A DNA stretch of 64,000 bases, taken from Roseibium marinum. Its GTDB lineage: Bacteria; Pseudomonadota; Alphaproteobacteria; Rhizobiales; Stappiaceae. Under the pieces are notes generated by a model. It saw only the letters and a program-made list of their open reading frames with translations, made no database searches and was not told where the DNA came from. Positions 25,588-34,264 of the stretch are shown piece after piece (position 1 is the first letter of the stretch; each line of letters opens with the position of its first letter). Where the stretch lies: NCBI RefSeq assembly GCF_002906165.1, contig NZ_PPCN01000013.1:114828-178827 (forward strand), given 5' to 3'. Made by a program: the position numbers and the translations under genes.

Positions 25588-26378
25588 GCGATCAACGACT
25601 GCATATACGCGACGAGGGAACAGGACGGCCCCTGGTGATGGTCCACGGATGGGCCTGTCCCGGCGACTTCTTTCATGCCCAGACTGACGCCCTCAGATCC
25701 CGCGCGCGCTGCATCGTTCCGGATCTTCCGGGCCACGGAAAAACCGCCGACCGGCTTCCCCTGACAATCGACTCCGCCGGCGATGCGATCCAGGCGTATC
25801 TCATCGAACACGATCTGAAGGATGTCGTCCTGTGCGGATGGTCAATGGGCGCGCTGGTGGTCTATTCCCTGCTTGAGCGCCATGGCGCGGAGCGGATTTC
25901 GAGTGTTGTCGCGATCGACATGTCGCCGAAAGCCGTGAACGACGCGGACTGGCAGCACGGGTCGCAAAACGGTCTCACCGCCGAGGTCAACGCGCTTGTT
26001 CTGGATAACATGATTGCCCAGTGGGCCGCATTTCCCGAGCAGGTCGCCAGGCAGATGTTCGCCGCGGGGCGGCCGGTGGACCCGGATCTGATGGCCTTCG
26101 CGCAGTCGGAGATCGCCAGGGGCAACCCGGTGCTGCTCAAAGCGATGTGGGCATCGCTCACCGATCAGGACTTTCGCGCGTTCCTGCGCGATTTTCCCGT
26201 GCCGCTGCATCTCGCCGTGGGCCTCCACAGCCAGCTTTACGGTCCGGGCATGTACCGCTGGCACGAGGAAAACGTCCCGGATCTCCATCTGCATGAATTC
26301 GCGAATTCCGGTCATTCTCCGCATTTGGAGGAGCCGGAGCGCTTCAATCGGCTTCTGACAGATCTTGTGACAGCCTGA
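25584..26378 (+). CDS. Alpha/beta-fold hydrolase
   Basis: Cytoplasmic hydrolase of 264 aa starting at a GTG that overlaps the permease stop (GTGA). The nucleophile is Ser87 in CGWSMGA and the His is H244 in SGHSPHLEEPERF. The oxyanion strand is VMVHGWACPGDFF. The usual acid after strand 6 (GxxDxxxP) is not evident; the site reads VGLHSQLYGPG. It resembles BioH/lactonase-type esterases. Its place in the transporter operon suggests it cleaves an imported ester, lactone or thioester. The end of the gene and the convergent 81-aa gene are only 28 bp apart. Confidence 0.88.
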   Translation: MSDQRLHIRDEGTGRPLVMVHGWACPGDFFHAQTDALRSRARCIVPDLPGHGKTADRLPLTIDSAGDAIQAYLIEHDLKDVVLCGWSMGALVVYSLLERHGAERISSVVAIDMSPKAVNDADWQHGSQNGLTAEVNALVLDNMIAQWAAFPEQVARQMFAAGRPVDPDLMAFAQSEIARGNPVLLKAMWASLTDQDFRAFLRDFPVPLHLAVGLHSQLYGPGMYRWHEENVPDLHLHEFANSGHSPHLEEPERFNRLLTDLVTA

Positions 26379-26406
26379 GCTGAATTATTGCGCGGCGACA
26401 CGGACC

Positions 26407-26652
26407 TCAGCGCTTTTTACCAAACCTCGACATTACGAACCCGACGATCCGGTCGAGGATCGACAGCACGACAAACACCGCCAGCAGGCCGATGAAAAAC
26501 CGCATGTCGGTCAGCAGGGTGCCGGCGGCGAATGTTCCCGCGCCGATATTGGCATAGGTCCACACGCACCAGGCAAGCACTGCGAACGCCGCTGTCAGTA
26601 CCAGGGAAATGAGGAGGATCCGCCAGGCACGTTGGATTGGTGGCTTGCTCAT
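26407..26652 (-). CDS. Small membrane protein of the Rieske/ferric-reductase operon
   Basis: 81 aa with two predicted transmembrane helices (about 10-33 and 50-74) and a basic C-terminus (SRFGKKR). The ATG overlaps the stop of the upstream 253-aa protein gene (ATGA), so it is the last member of the operon. I do not recognise a family. A helper or assembly subunit for the membrane redox complex is possible, but nothing in the sequence proves that. Confidence 0.7.
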   Translation of the reverse strand: MSKPPIQRAWRILLISLVLTAAFAVLAWCVWTYANIGAGTFAAGTLLTDMRFFIGLLAVFVVLSILDRIVGFVMSRFGKKR

Positions 26653-27410
26653 TTCAGAATCCTCGCTGTTGTCAGATCCGCCTTGAAGACCATCAGGTCG
26701 TCCAGCCGTTCGATGTCGCCCTCCACCTCGATATAGAGCGCCAGGAGGGGATCGATCTCGTCGCCGAGAAGATTGCCCTCGCTGTCCGCCATCAGGAAGA
26801 AGTTGCGTCCTTCGACAGGACCGGAGGAGACGAAGACCGGCGGAATGCCGCCGGTCAGGCAGAGGTCGGCGCAGGCCTTGTGGGCGAGACCCCGTCCGGG
26901 ACGCATTGCGCCAGCATAACATTTGCCGTCGCAGATCTCGCCGGTCAGTTTCCAGCGGCCGAGGGGAACCGGGCCGGACGGGGTGAAACCAGTCATCTCC
27001 CCGTCAGCCGCCGTCACTTTTCCGACCTGGATCATGGTCAGGTCGCCGCGGTTGACCGGCACGCCGCGCAGGCTGACTGTCTTTTCCCTGTTGGCTTCGG
27101 CCGCATCGAAGGCACCGCGTTTGCCCTGGCCGGCGAGCATGTAGGTGCGGGCCGGTGTGTCGCCATCGGCAGGCACCCGGAAGACGGGATAGGGCCGCAG
27201 TTCCAGGAGGCCGGCCTGTTCGAACCGGTTTCCCCACTGGAAGCCGCCATTGCCCGGGTCGTTCTGCGTGGAGGACAGGGCAAGGGCCGCAAGACCCAGG
27301 CCGCCAATGAAGCAGACCGCAAAGACGGAAAGGAAAACCACGAGCGGTTTCGGCACCGCATTGAGATAGCCGACGAAGAAAGGGGCGGCCTTTGTCTGTC
27401 TCCAGCTCAT
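26649..27410 (-). CDS. Membrane-anchored protein with paired CxxxC motifs, unknown function
   Basis: 253 aa, one N-terminal membrane helix (about 22-46), then a soluble domain probably facing the periplasm. It has C160-x3-C164 and C180-x3-C184 with His177 between them (motif GEICDGKCYAG, then HKACADLCLTGGIPP). This could bind a metal or cofactor or form disulfides. The gene overlaps by four bases both the upstream ferric-reductase/Rieske gene and the downstream 81-aa gene. I do not recognise the family, but the tight coupling suggests it is a structural or electron-transfer partner of the membrane cytochrome. Confidence 0.8.
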   Translation of the reverse strand: MSWRQTKAAPFFVGYLNAVPKPLVVFLSVFAVCFIGGLGLAALALSSTQNDPGNGGFQWGNRFEQAGLLELRPYPVFRVPADGDTPARTYMLAGQGKRGAFDAAEANREKTVSLRGVPVNRGDLTMIQVGKVTAADGEMTGFTPSGPVPLGRWKLTGEICDGKCYAGAMRPGRGLAHKACADLCLTGGIPPVFVSSGPVEGRNFFLMADSEGNLLGDEIDPLLALYIEVEGDIERLDDLMVFKADLTTARILK

Positions 27411-28474
27411 GCGTCCGCTCCGATCACGATGGGGTCTACATGGGTTCCCGGCGGCAGGGCGTTGGGGTCAAGCAGAACGGTGGTGCCGATCAGCTTCAGC
27501 CGGTAGGTCGGGATTTTTTCGGTAAAGGGCGCCGGGGCGCGGCCATCGGCGAGATTGTACTGATAGCCGTGCCAGGGGCAGGTGATGCATCCCCACAGCA
27601 CCTTGCCCTCGCCAAGCGGGCCGTTCTGATGGGCGCAGACATTGGTGACGGCGGAGAGCTTGCCGTCATATTTGAAGATCGCGACGCGTTCGCCGCCCTC
27701 GAGCGTCACGACCCTGGCGCAGTTGTTGTCGATGTCGCCGACCTCGCCGGCAACGACCCAGCCAGCGTCCTGCAGCGACGCTTTTGCGGTTTCTTCGCCG
27801 CGGTCCCGCCCGACTTCCATGCGGCCGGTGGCAAAGTGGAGGCCGCAGACCAGAACCACGCTTGCCGCGACGACGGCGGTGAATATCGGATCGCCCGGTC
27901 CCTGCAAGGCCCCTAGGGCGACATGCAGAACGATGAAGACGTAGGCCGCGTAGATGAGCATATGCAGCGCTTTCCAGAGCGGCGCACCCAGAAAGCTCAG
28001 CCAGAAATCATGGCTGGTTGCGGCCAGCACGAAGAGGATGAGAAGCGCGGCGATGCCGAAGGCCTCGAACGGAAATCCGAGCAACTGCGTGTAGCTGGTG
28101 TTGGAGGACAGCAGCGCGACATATTTGTCCGTTGGCGAGAAGTTGAAGTACCAGCCGAGCACGTAGTTGGCGTGAACGGCCGCGATGCCCGCCGTCATGA
28201 CGCCAAAGTGGCGGCGGTTGTAGAGCAGCGGCAGAAAGCGCCGGTCGCGACGGGCCAGCGGCCCGATACACAGGATCACGGTCAGCATCAGAAAGGCGCA
28301 GCTGCCGAAGGCGCGCGTCCGCAGGATCGCGCCATCGACTGGTTTCGTGACATCCTCGAACGCCGGAGCGACGCGGATGAAGACATAGAGGTAGAGCGCC
28401 ACCGCGATCAGCAGGACGGCGTCATAAAGGATCTTGTTACGGTTCCAGATGACCGGTGTGAACTGGACGCTCAT
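27407..28474 (-). CDS. Ferric-reductase-like transmembrane cytochrome fused to a Rieske [2Fe-2S] domain
   Basis: 355 aa. The N-terminal half has about six helices with His pairs H89/H101 and H171/H184 on adjacent helices, the pattern of bis-heme b in ferric-reductase-like (FRD) proteins. The C-terminal third (about 238-340) is a Rieske domain with C280-x-H282 and C299-x2-H302 (CAHQNG, CPWHGY). The fusion suggests electron transfer between a soluble donor and membrane hemes. The ATG overlaps the 56-aa gene upstream and the stop overlaps the next gene, so this sits in the middle of a tightly packed operon. Substrate and direction of electron flow are unknown. Confidence 0.88.
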   Translation of the reverse strand: MSVQFTPVIWNRNKILYDAVLLIAVALYLYVFIRVAPAFEDVTKPVDGAILRTRAFGSCAFLMLTVILCIGPLARRDRRFLPLLYNRRHFGVMTAGIAAVHANYVLGWYFNFSPTDKYVALLSSNTSYTQLLGFPFEAFGIAALLILFVLAATSHDFWLSFLGAPLWKALHMLIYAAYVFIVLHVALGALQGPGDPIFTAVVAASVVLVCGLHFATGRMEVGRDRGEETAKASLQDAGWVVAGEVGDIDNNCARVVTLEGGERVAIFKYDGKLSAVTNVCAHQNGPLGEGKVLWGCITCPWHGYQYNLADGRAPAPFTEKIPTYRLKLIGTTVLLDPNALPPGTHVDPIVIGADA

Positions 28475-28641
28475 TGAGGGACCTCCGCGCGGGTGCCGCC
28501 CGCCGGGGCTTCGATAAGCACGGCCGGCCGGCCGGCCGGCGGTGTCTGGCGGAGGGCGAGGATGGCGAAGAATGCAAGCGGCAGGAGCAGGCCGAGCACC
28601 CTCCAGATGCGGGCATGGGCGGTGCGGTGGGCGCGCTTCAT
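28471..28641 (-). CDS. Very small single-helix membrane protein (56 aa)
   Basis: ATG at 28641 and TGA at 28471-28473, overlapping the previous and next genes by four bases each, so it fits exactly in the operon's overlap chain. It has a basic start (MKRAHRTAHARIWR), one hydrophobic helix (about 15-29), then a Pro/Ala-rich tail. No family recognised. The two precise ATGA overlaps are the main reason to believe it is real. Confidence 0.65.
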   Translation of the reverse strand: MKRAHRTAHARIWRVLGLLLPLAFFAILALRQTPPAGRPAVLIEAPAGGTRAEVPQ

Positions 28642-28874
28642 CGGGCGTTCTCCTCTGGGTCCGCAGGCCCGTGCTTTTCAAGCACGTACCAGCGATAGAG
28701 CACCAGCGGCCAGATCAGGCAGATCCCGGGAATGAGCAGCGGCCGGAAGGCATAGGACCCGCGCGCGGAAGGCTCCACCCGGTCGAGGCCGATCACCAGA
28801 AACAGGGCGGCGGCAACGCCGCCGGCCATCAGGTAGGTGCGGCCGATATCGATCAGAATGGCTGCCGTCTGCAT
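28638..28874 (-). CDS. Small membrane protein (78 aa)
   Basis: 78 aa with two hydrophobic segments (about 12-29 and 43-61). The ATG follows the glutamate-synthase-like gene by 28 bp and has AGAGG upstream. The stop overlaps the 56-aa gene (ATGA). No family recognised. It probably belongs to the same membrane redox module. Confidence 0.7.
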   Translation of the reverse strand: MQTAAILIDIGRTYLMAGGVAAALFLVIGLDRVEPSARGSYAFRPLLIPGICLIWPLVLYRWYVLEKHGPADPEENAR

Positions 28875-28902
28875 CGTGACCTCTCTTGAACCGCGCGATC
28901 GC

Positions 28903-30513
28903 TCACGTCATACCACCATAAGCGACACCGGAGAGATCCGCCATTTCCCGTTTCCAGGTGGTCAGATCCTCCGGATGGAACTGGTTGAGGTGCGAATGGC
29001 CGCAGGCGCGGGCCATCACCTGCATCAGCTCGACCGACGCCTGGAAGAAATTGGTGAGCTGGCGCGCGGATTTTTCGATCTGCAGTCGGTTCACCAGATG
29101 CGGTTTCTGGGTGGCGATGCCGACCGGGCAGTTGTTGGTGTGGCAGGCGCGCATGGCGATGCAGCCGATGGCCTGCATGGCCGAATTGGAAAGGGCGACC
29201 GCATCGGCCCCGAGCGCCAGCGCCTTGACGAAATCGGCCGGTTTGCGCAGGCCGCCGGTGATGATCAGCGTTACGTCGGAGCGGTCGAGCCTGTCCAGAT
29301 GCCGCCGGGCGCGGGCGAGCGCCGGGATGGTTGGCACGGAGATGTTGTCGCGGAAGATGATGGGCGCGGCGCCTGTGCCGCCGCCACGGCCGTCGAGGAT
29401 GATGTAATCGACGCCGACCTCCAGCGCCGCGTCGATGTCCTTTTCGATGTGCTGGGCGGAGAGCTTGTAGCCTATCGGTATGCCGCCCGTGCGGCCGCGC
29501 ACCTCATCGGCGAAATCCCTTATCTGCGCGAGATCCGTCCAGTCGGGAAAGCGCGGCGGCGAGATCGCGTCCTCGCCTTCCTTGAGACCGCGCACTTCGG
29601 CGATCTTGCCCCGGACCTTGGAGCCGGGCAGGTGGCCGCCGGTGCCCGTCTTGGCGCCCTGGCCGCCCTTGAAGTGGAACGCCTGAACCCTGGCAACCTT
29701 GTCCCAGCCGAACCCGAACCGGGCCGAGGCGAGTTCATAGAAATAGCGGGCATTGGCTTTCTGTTCTTCCGGCAGCATACCGCCTTCGCCGGAACAGATC
29801 CCCGTGCCGGCGAGATCCGCGCCGCGCGCAAGGGCAATCTTGGCGGGTTCGGACAGGGCGCCGAAGCTCATGTCGGACACCATCAGAGGAATGTCCAGCC
29901 GCAGCGGCTTTTGCGCATTCGGTCCGATGACGATGTCGGTGCCGACCGGCTCTTCTTCCAGACACGGAAACCGCTGAAGCTGGGCGGTCAGGATCTGGAT
30001 GTCGTCCCAGTCAGGCAGTTGAGCGCGCGGCACGCCCATCGCGTCGACCTTGCCGTGGTGGCCCGTTCGGGACAGGCCGTCGCGGGCATATTGCCGGATG
30101 AGGCCGTTATAGGGCTCTTCCTCGGTCCCGTGACTGGTGTCGGCATAAAGACCGAGATACTGCTCGCGGTCGAAAGGTTGCGGATTGTCCCTGGCCCAGG
30201 CGGCGATTTCGTCTTCGTCCACGAGAATATCATCGCCCTCGACCCAGCTGTGGAATTTCGGCAGGGCTTCGGAATTGTTGTATTCGGACACGCCGCTGTC
30301 CAGCCGGTAGTCCCAGTAATGCACGCCGCAAATCAGGTTATGACCATCCACATAGCCGTCGGACATCAACGCTCCGCGATGTAGGCAACGGCCGTAAAAG
30401 ACGGAAATATCGTCGTCGAAGCGCACGACGACCAGATCGACATCCGCCACAAGCGCATGTTGCGGATCCCGGTCCGGTAAATCGCTCAGTTTCGTAATAA
30501 CCTGTCTATTCAT
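28903..30513 (-). CDS. Rieske-glutamate-synthase-like FMN/Fe-S protein
   Basis: 536 aa, no signal peptide. An N-terminal Rieske domain (about 1-105) has C43-x-H45 and C62-x2-H65 (CLHRGAL, CGVHYWDY). It is followed by an FMN-binding glutamate-synthase-type barrel with VSDMSFGALSEPAK, CSGEGGMLPEE, FKGGQGAKTGTGGHLPG, ILDGRGGGTGAAP, and the Cys cluster RACHTNNCPVGIAT that ligands an Fe-S centre. There is no glutaminase domain, so it is not classical GOGAT. Proteins of this stand-alone type are proposed oxidoreductases. It lies directly before the membrane cytochrome operon and is likely its flavin partner. Confidence 0.88.
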   Translation of the reverse strand: MNRQVITKLSDLPDRDPQHALVADVDLVVVRFDDDISVFYGRCLHRGALMSDGYVDGHNLICGVHYWDYRLDSGVSEYNNSEALPKFHSWVEGDDILVDEDEIAAWARDNPQPFDREQYLGLYADTSHGTEEEPYNGLIRQYARDGLSRTGHHGKVDAMGVPRAQLPDWDDIQILTAQLQRFPCLEEEPVGTDIVIGPNAQKPLRLDIPLMVSDMSFGALSEPAKIALARGADLAGTGICSGEGGMLPEEQKANARYFYELASARFGFGWDKVARVQAFHFKGGQGAKTGTGGHLPGSKVRGKIAEVRGLKEGEDAISPPRFPDWTDLAQIRDFADEVRGRTGGIPIGYKLSAQHIEKDIDAALEVGVDYIILDGRGGGTGAAPIIFRDNISVPTIPALARARRHLDRLDRSDVTLIITGGLRKPADFVKALALGADAVALSNSAMQAIGCIAMRACHTNNCPVGIATQKPHLVNRLQIEKSARQLTNFFQASVELMQVMARACGHSHLNQFHPEDLTTWKREMADLSGVAYGGMT

Positions 30514-30560
30514 GTCTTCCCCCGGCTACCGGCGTCTCCGCCCTGGCTAAAAGCTGTCTT

Positions 30561-31814
30561 TCAGGATCGGTCCGTCGAAATTTCCGGACGCATGGGCGGG
30601 ACGGTGGCCATCTCCGCGGCGCCGTCCCGCCCCGACATGCGGGCGCCGTATAATCTGGCCAGGGGCACCGCGGTAACCCCGTGAAGGACCGCGCTGATCC
30701 AGACCGCGTTGACAGCCAGGTTCAACAGAAGTTCACCGATTTTCTGATCGATCTGATCGACCACGAGCAGCGCGAAGAGCGCGGTGGCCAGACCGCGCGG
30801 ACCGAACCAGCCGAAAAACAGCCTGGTGAGCGGCGCTGCGTCCGTTCCCGTCAGCGACAGCCACACGGCGAGCGGGCGCACGACGAACAGGCTGATCAGA
30901 ATGATCGCCAGACTGGCGGCGTCCAGATGGAGAACAGCCTGTGGGACAAGCGCCAGCCCGATCAGAAAGAAGGCACCCCAGGAAAGCATCTGTCCTTCGC
31001 TTTCGGTGAATTCGTAAATGAAGGCGCATTGCCCCTTGATGACATTTCCGAAGAAAAGCCCGGCGACAAAGGAAGCGATGAAGCCGTTGCCGTCGACCGT
31101 GCCGGCGGCCAGATAGGCGCTTCCGGCCATGGCGATCGCGCCGATGCCTTCGATGGTATCCGTCGTCATGTCGCGCCGCTTGGCAGCCAGAAAAAGCACG
31201 CCGCCGACAGCGCCGATGACGCCGCCGACGAGGGGGCCGAAGACAAGCTGTTTCGCACCGAAGACCAGCCAGTCGGCCGAGCCCGGCTGCATCACCTCAC
31301 CGGCAAGGCTGGCAAAGAGCAGGATGACGGGGAGGGCGAGGCCGTCGTTGAGCCCGCTTTCCAGCGTCAGGGCGCGGCGGACCCGCTCCGGTACGGCTTT
31401 GTTGGTGACCACGGCCAGGCCAAGGGCCGCGTCGGTCGGGGCCAGAAGCGCCGCGGCCAGCGCGGCGACGATCAGCGGCTCACCGGGCAGAAACGGAGCG
31501 GCTGCCAGGGTCCCTATCGCAATGGCAAGCGGCAGGCCGAAAGCGAGCATCCGCACAGGCCATTGGTGGCGTTTGCGCAAAATTTGCAGGTTGATCTGCG
31601 CGGCGTCGAGAAACAGCAGGACGATGAGCGCGATTTCGGCGACGATATTGAGAAGATGTTCAGCTTCGCCGAGCGGCATCAAGCCGGTCTGCGCCATCAG
31701 GTATCCAAAGCCGATATAGAGGATGGGCGCGGTCAGGATGCCTTTGGACAGGGTCCTGGCGATCAGCGTGTAACAGACCGTGAATATCGCCAGCATCAAA
31801 AGACCGGTGGCCAT
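30561..31814 (-). CDS. Cation:proton antiporter (CPA1/NhaP-like)
   Basis: Inner-membrane antiporter of 417 aa with about 12 hydrophobic segments. The family segments LLAPTDAALG and ALTLESGLNDGLALP (the ND pair of CPA1) are clear, and FGWFGPRGLATALFALLV is the C-terminal signature. The ATG has GGGAGAG upstream. It lies 47 bp before the Rieske-glutamate-synthase gene on the same strand, so co-transcription is possible. Probably Na+ or K+/H+ exchange for pH or salt homeostasis. Confidence 0.92.
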   Translation of the reverse strand: MATGLLMLAIFTVCYTLIARTLSKGILTAPILYIGFGYLMAQTGLMPLGEAEHLLNIVAEIALIVLLFLDAAQINLQILRKRHQWPVRMLAFGLPLAIAIGTLAAAPFLPGEPLIVAALAAALLAPTDAALGLAVVTNKAVPERVRRALTLESGLNDGLALPVILLFASLAGEVMQPGSADWLVFGAKQLVFGPLVGGVIGAVGGVLFLAAKRRDMTTDTIEGIGAIAMAGSAYLAAGTVDGNGFIASFVAGLFFGNVIKGQCAFIYEFTESEGQMLSWGAFFLIGLALVPQAVLHLDAASLAIILISLFVVRPLAVWLSLTGTDAAPLTRLFFGWFGPRGLATALFALLVVDQIDQKIGELLLNLAVNAVWISAVLHGVTAVPLARLYGARMSGRDGAAEMATVPPMRPEISTDRS

Positions 31815-31919
31815 CAAATCTCTCCCAAAGCCCTCGGCGACATAAGGTCAGGCCGGCGACGCCAGCTCAAATCATAATCAGATGACGGTGACGTGTGGCA
31901 ACCGTGAATTTCCTTAGGG

Positions 31920-32654
31920 TCACTTGAGCCGGGCAAGCTGCTTCAGGATTTGCTCCGCGTCACCGGGACGGGCTGCGATTTCCAGGATCAGTTTCTTGCG
32001 TACGGCGTCGGAAAAGGTTTCAGCGCTGTCAGCCGTCACCACGAAGGCCGCCGGACCGCCGATGATCTCGCGATAGAAACGCTCTTCCAGATCATAGGCG
32101 ACCGGCCGTCCAGAGCAGTGGCGGCAGAGGACCGCGAGCCCGTTTATGACGATGCCGGAGGAAACGACCGTTTCCCGGGCTTCCGCGATTGTCGGGCCGT
32201 TCCAGTTGTTGGCGCTGTCGGCGGATAGATCGATGACACGGCGCAGGCCCTTGTGGGTATTGTTGTCGATCAGTTCCTTGCCCTTGAGGAGGGCGGCGCC
32301 AATGGCATTGCGTCCATAGGCGCGGCGCGGGGCTTCCATCAGCCGCGCGGCGAACTCCTCCGCAGAGGCCTTGCCGTCAATCACCGTCCACTCCACGACG
32401 ACATCCTGGGAGAACATGTCCGCCCACTCGACATAGGTGACCGCGATCCTGCCATGGATGTTGCTGGTAATGGCATTGAGGACCGCCGGGTTCGTCACGG
32501 CTTCGGCGTAACCGGAGCGCTGGAAGCTGATTTCGGCGTCGTCAATCGAGCCGGTCGCGTCCGCGAGCAGAACGAGTTCGAGGTCTACTTCCTCGCAACG
32601 CGCCGGGGCTGCGAAAACCAGCAGGCAGGCAAGAACTGCAAAAACACTCCGCAT
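31920..32654 (-). CDS. DUF1194 secreted von Willebrand A-like protein
   Basis: 244 aa from the ATG; a GTG one codon earlier is equally possible. A signal peptide ends APARC/EEVDLELVLL; the Cys near the cleavage site could also support lipidation, but the lipobox is poor. The motif LLADATGSID is a degenerate MIDAS (DxxxS-like), and HGRIAVTYVEWAD and RRVIDLSADSANNW are typical DUF1194 segments. Role unknown; vWA-like folds mediate protein binding. Transcribed toward the antiporter gene with a 105-bp gap. Confidence 0.85.
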   Translation of the reverse strand: MRSVFAVLACLLVFAAPARCEEVDLELVLLADATGSIDDAEISFQRSGYAEAVTNPAVLNAITSNIHGRIAVTYVEWADMFSQDVVVEWTVIDGKASAEEFAARLMEAPRRAYGRNAIGAALLKGKELIDNNTHKGLRRVIDLSADSANNWNGPTIAEARETVVSSGIVINGLAVLCRHCSGRPVAYDLEERFYREIIGGPAAFVVTADSAETFSDAVRKKLILEIAARPGDAEQILKQLARLK

Positions 32655-32834
32655 CACGATCGGCTCCCTGCACGTTGGCGCAAAGGGCAGCTTGAGCCGA
32701 AAGCTTGAAAAGGAAAAGGCCGGGAGGTGCTTTTGTGTTCCGTCTTTGCAGATAAAACCGGCAAAGGCCGCATTCAGATCTGGAAACCAAGGGAATTTGG
32801 CGCTGGAAGTGTGGCGGTTTCAGACGGATTTTCC

Positions 32835-32876
32835 GGCGCGCAGCTTTCACTGCGCTTGTCCGGGATGACGTAAGCT
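32835..32876. repeat. REP-like palindrome fragment
   Basis: GCGCAGCTTTCACTGCGCTT followed by GTCCGGGATGACG, similar to the units at 19290-19440. It lies between the DUF1194 and hemA genes. The remainder of 32655-32904 shows no gene. Confidence 0.45.
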
Positions 32877-32904
32877 GGACGAAAACTGTCCGGTGCGGAA
32901 GCGC

Positions 32905-34122
32905 TTACGCCACGGCGCGGGCGAGGGCGCATTGCGACCACAGGTCGTTGATCGCCTCGGCAAGATGTTCGATGTCCTGGGCCGTGTGCAGCGGTGTCGG
33001 GGTGAAGCGCAGGCGCTCGGTGCCGACCGGGACGGTCGGGTAGTTGATCGGCTGCACGTAGATGCCGTAGGTGTCCAGCAGGATGTCGGAAATCCATTTG
33101 CACTTCTTGGCATCGCCCACCATCACCGGAACGATGTGGCTCGGATTGTCCATGTGCGGAATTCCGCGCTTGTCCAGAGCGGCGCGCACCTGGGCGACCC
33201 GGTCCTTGTGCGCCTTGCGCTCGAACGGGCTGTCCTTCAGGTGCCGGATGGAGGCGGCGGCCCCGGCGGCAAGAGCCGGCGGCAGGGCCGTGGTGAAGAT
33301 GAAGCCGGAGGCGAAGGAACGGATGAAATCGACCACCGTCCGGGAGCCGGTAATATAACCGCCCATCACGCCGAACGCCTTGCCGAGGGTGCCTTCGATA
33401 ACGGTCAACCGGTCCATCAGGCCTTCGCGTTCGGCGACACCGCCGCCGCGCGGGCCATACATGCCGACCGCATGGACCTCGTCGAGATAGGTCATCGCAC
33501 CGAACTTCTCGGCCACGTCGCAGATATCGCCGATCGGTCCGACGTCCCCATCCATGGAATAGACGCTCTCGAAGGCCACCAGCTTCGGGGCATCCGGGTC
33601 GTCCGCCGCCATCAGGCGTTCCAGGTCGGCGACGTCATTGTGTTTGAAAACGCGTTTTTCGCAGCGGGCATGACGGATGCCCTCGATCATCGATGCGTGG
33701 TTAAGGGCATCGGAATAAACGATCATGCCCGGAACCTGAGAGGCCAGGGTGCCGAGAGCGGCCCAGTTGGACACATAGCCGGAGGTGAAGATCAGCGCCG
33801 CTTCCTTGGCATGAAGATCGGCAAGTTCCTGCTCCAGCAGGACGTGATAATGATTGGTTCCGGAAATGTTGCGCGTCCCGCCCGCGCCCGCGCCGCATTT
33901 GGCGATGACCTCCTGCATGGCGCCGACGACCTTCGGGTTCTGACCCATGCCGAGATAATCGTTGGAGCACCAGACGGTCACGTCCTGGATCGAACCGTCT
34001 TCCCGGTACCGCGTGGCGCGCGGGAATTCGCCGGACTTGCGTTCCAGATCGGCGAATACCCTGTAATTGCCATTTTCGTGCAGTTGGCTCAGGCGCTCTT
34101 CCAGATACGCATTCACGTCCAT
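32905..34122 (-). CDS. hemA: 5-aminolevulinate synthase
   Basis: PLP enzyme of 405 aa that condenses succinyl-CoA and glycine to 5-aminolevulinate, the first step of C4 heme synthesis typical of alphaproteobacteria. I chose the ATG giving MDVNAYLEERLSQLHENGNYR because it has AGAGGA upstream and matches the usual N-terminus; a start 30 codons earlier is not homologous. The PLP lysine is K248 in EGTLGKAFG, the same number as in Rhodobacter capsulatus HemA. SGTNHYHVLLE, LDEVHAVGMYG and the LRFTPTPLH end are conserved. An FNR/FixK-type box lies about 145 bp upstream. Confidence 0.97.
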   Translation of the reverse strand: MDVNAYLEERLSQLHENGNYRVFADLERKSGEFPRATRYREDGSIQDVTVWCSNDYLGMGQNPKVVGAMQEVIAKCGAGAGGTRNISGTNHYHVLLEQELADLHAKEAALIFTSGYVSNWAALGTLASQVPGMIVYSDALNHASMIEGIRHARCEKRVFKHNDVADLERLMAADDPDAPKLVAFESVYSMDGDVGPIGDICDVAEKFGAMTYLDEVHAVGMYGPRGGGVAEREGLMDRLTVIEGTLGKAFGVMGGYITGSRTVVDFIRSFASGFIFTTALPPALAAGAAASIRHLKDSPFERKAHKDRVAQVRAALDKRGIPHMDNPSHIVPVMVGDAKKCKWISDILLDTYGIYVQPINYPTVPVGTERLRFTPTPLHTAQDIEHLAEAINDLWSQCALARAVA

Positions 34123-34264
34123 GCTTCCGGTCCTCTTTATCGCCGCGCCTTCAGCGCTGCGCCTCTCTCCTGCCGCGCCGTCTGGCGTCGTCGCGGCCTC
34201 TCCGCTGTTCATATATAACAGCCAACTTATAGTTATTCAAAACTGCATTACCAGAGTCGTGTCG

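Noticed and set aside
26371..26415. Intrinsic terminator between the hydrolase and 81-aa genes
   Set aside because: The stem is short, the loop is about 25-30 bases and the T-run is coding sequence of the opposite gene; too weak to list.
28903..30513. Glutamate synthase large subunit
   Set aside because: No glutaminase domain and only 536 aa; the N-terminal domain is Rieske, so ammonia assimilation is unlikely.
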